Part shown: piece after piece, positions 62,383 to 64,000 of the stretch
Position numbering within the stretch: the stretch's first letter is position 1
How the letters are laid out: each line of letters begins with the position of its first letter
From: Wuchereria bancrofti
Taxonomy: Eukaryota > Nematoda > Chromadorea > Rhabditida > Onchocercidae
DNA length: 64,000 nucleotides
Reading direction: 5' to 3'
Assembly (NCBI GenBank): GCA_005281725.1
Contig: SSBO01000012.1
Coordinates: 4,311,021-4,375,020 of the forward strand
The notes under the pieces: model-generated
The model's database searches: none
What the model was told of the DNA's origin: nothing
Seen by the model: the letters and a program-made list of their open reading frames with translations, nothing else
Translations under genes and position numbers: made by a program

Positions 62383-64000
62383 TCAATCGCTAGCTCCCCT
62401 CCCCACTGTATTCTTGAGGCTGCCTCTTTGCAGTTTGCGATATTCAAGTATCTCCAAGAGATCGACATCGGCCTGCGAATTAAGAGTGAAACCATAATTG
62501 AAGTAACCCAGCTGTCGTTCTCACGTTAACATGAGTACTGGAAGTTGACAGCGCAAGAAACGTCCAATACATACATATAGTAAATGATAGACCTGCATAC
62601 GTTGTAGCAAATATTACGTTGGGATGGAGCGGTCTACGAAGTTCAAATGCTTACGAATTAACAGTACATCCAATAGACCGATCATAAATCCATAAATATG
62701 CAAAGGGTTTCGGTGTAATCCGTTTCAGTTCACTATTACGGTCTCACTTGAATGACTCCGATTGCCCAGAAAATGTTTCTTGCTAAGTTTAAAGATATCT
62801 TGTGCAATTAAACAACATAACGACCATTGTCCTGGATGACATATTACATATTTTTTAGCTGAACATCTAGAAATTCCAAATGCCTTTCATAATATGTCAG
62901 ATTATAAAAAATATATTATACAGCGAATCATATACAGATTATGCAAAAACCAAATAATTTTATTCACAAGAAGATTTTTATACAGTGGATCATATACATT
63001 GAGAAATAGCTTTCATTCTACGAAGTTACGTTCCTCCGAATGTGACCTAAAAGTCCCATCGGCAGATCGTTCGTATGTATATTATCATAAACATCGATCC
63101 AAGAATCAAAATGTACTGCGCTTCCAATCCAGAATAACAAACATGATAACAGGAAGTAGTAAAATGCACTACCTAGTGAACACTGAAACAAACTTAAAGC
63201 TCAATTTTTTTTTAAAGATACCTTGTGCAATTAAACATAACGACCATTGTCCTGGATGACATATTACATATTTTTTAGCTGAACATCTAGAAATGATGAA
63301 AACATGACAGAACGCGATGAAAACATGACAGAACCAAGTAATCTCAAACAGTCAAAGCCCATAAAAAATAACTTACGTATTTCATGGTTTTGATAAACGG
63401 TTCTGAGCTATCTGCCATAACAATGAATATAATGAACACATTAACGAAAACTGAAAGATAAACTTCTCAGGAGAAACCATCGGAAACGTCTTTAAAACTT
63501 TTTAAAAGTAATATTACTGGTGTTGCTTTTAAAGCACACAAAAAAGGAAGTGAAACAAGAATACAACTGTTAACCTAGCAATACAGTCACACCACATAAG
63601 AGCTTCTGCACTTTGAGATTGCGTTTCACACAAATGAAAAATAAAGAGAAAATAATGAACAAGTATAATAAAACGCTGAAAATCATGAGAACGCGTGCCA
63701 ATCTCAGTCCTGAAAGTGAGTAAAGATGGCATCAAGACAAGAAAATGCTTGGATAAATATACTGAATAAATTTAATTAAAAATTGGTCAGTCTTAAAACA
63801 ATATATATTGAGTCACCTGTGGAAGGTGGAACAACATCAGAGGCAGTAATATCCTGGCCATTGATGACGAAAGTACTATATTCACCATCCAACCAACTTG
63901 TGCATTTAATTCCATCCGAAAATTCCCCACTTTTTACACAGTCATCTCCTAAACCACGCTGAAAACTTGTATTTCCTGGAAGCAGTTGGAATACAATAAA
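62383..64000 (-). CDS. unrecognised gene, 3' part, cut by window edge
   Basis: Three exons join in phase: right edge (or an acceptor near 63981) to 63817, 63411-63377 and 62472-62383, ending in TGA at 62383-62385. The readable part is NTSFQRGLGDDCVKSGEF, SDGIKCTSWLDGEYSTFVIN, GQDITASDVVPPST, DSSEPFIKTMKY, then ADVDLLEILEYRKLQRGSLK and NTVGRGASD. It has two cysteines and an N-x-S site, which would fit a lumenal or extracellular segment, and a short polar tail. I do not recognise the family. The 904-bp last intron contains repeats. The 5' part lies outside the window. Confidence 0.55.
62788..63294. repeat. pair of ~85-bp direct repeats in an intron
   Basis: Copy 1 is 62788-62874 and copy 2 is 63211-63294. 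The last 54 bases are identical; the first part differs by one substitution and a 3-base indel. Between them lies a second, shorter repeat pair (62916-62935 and 62978-62997, about 20 bp, two mismatches). Both are inside the last intron of the edge gene. Confidence 0.9.

Overview
The window looks like nuclear DNA of a nematode, most likely a spirurid/filarial (clade III) species. It is AT-rich. Its genes are split by many short introns with T-rich (T)TTTCAG or TTTTAG acceptors. Several start codons sit at or just after acceptor-like sites with no matching donor, as expected for spliced-leader addition. The protein disulfide isomerase ends in HTEL. The species is inferred from gene content and style; no marker sequence proves it. 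There are no operons of bacterial type, no phage, no CRISPR array, and I recognised no tRNA or rRNA gene.

Layout. 1-7813 is a gene-poor stretch with only two doubtful orphan exons. 7814-10982 (-) is UDP-N-acetylhexosamine pyrophosphorylase. 12168-14817 (+) is the mitochondrial phosphate carrier, followed at 16279-17105 by the ruins of a tandem copy. About 18041-19910 (+) is PIGQ (GPI anchor synthesis). 20257-20891 (+) is a CEP41-like rhodanese-domain gene. 21393-23105 (-) is complex I subunit NDUFB11. 24686-26096 (+) is Rho GDI. 26714-27223 (+) is a possible decayed mitoribosomal S25-like gene. 28051-31731 (-) is protein disulfide isomerase. 34027-37658 (+) is RUNDC1. 38376-43420 (+) is TGFBRAP1/VPS3. 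43975-48445 (-) is TOM1. 49455-53787 (-) is NELF-B. 54246-56750 (+) is a short NFRKB/INO80G-like protein. 57792-61030 (+) is N-acetylglucosaminyltransferase II (MGAT2). 62383 to the right edge (-) is the 3' part of an unrecognised gene.

For nine genes (UAP1, phosphate carrier, NDUFB11, RhoGDI, PDI, TOM1, NELF-B, NFRKB-like, MGAT2) I could join every exon with consistent phase to a full-length frame. RUNDC1, PIGQ, TGFBRAP1 and the CEP41-like gene have one or more unresolved joins.

Themes. Three genes serve glycan work: UAP1 makes UDP-GlcNAc, MGAT2 transfers it to N-glycans, and PIGQ belongs to the enzyme that puts GlcNAc on phosphatidylinositol. PDI acts in the same secretory compartment. TGFBRAP1 (CORVET) and TOM1 (ubiquitin sorting) act in endosomal traffic. 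Two nuclear regulators, NELF-B and the NFRKB-like protein, are divergent and separated by 459 bp. This is housekeeping synteny, not an operon-like system.

Most notable: an intact NELF-B gene in a nematode although C. elegans is reported to lack NELF; an NFRKB homologue reduced to its N-terminal DEUBAD region; four or five GC-AG introns among roughly 90; a decayed phosphate carrier copy; and a perfect 63-bp duplication carrying a splice acceptor.
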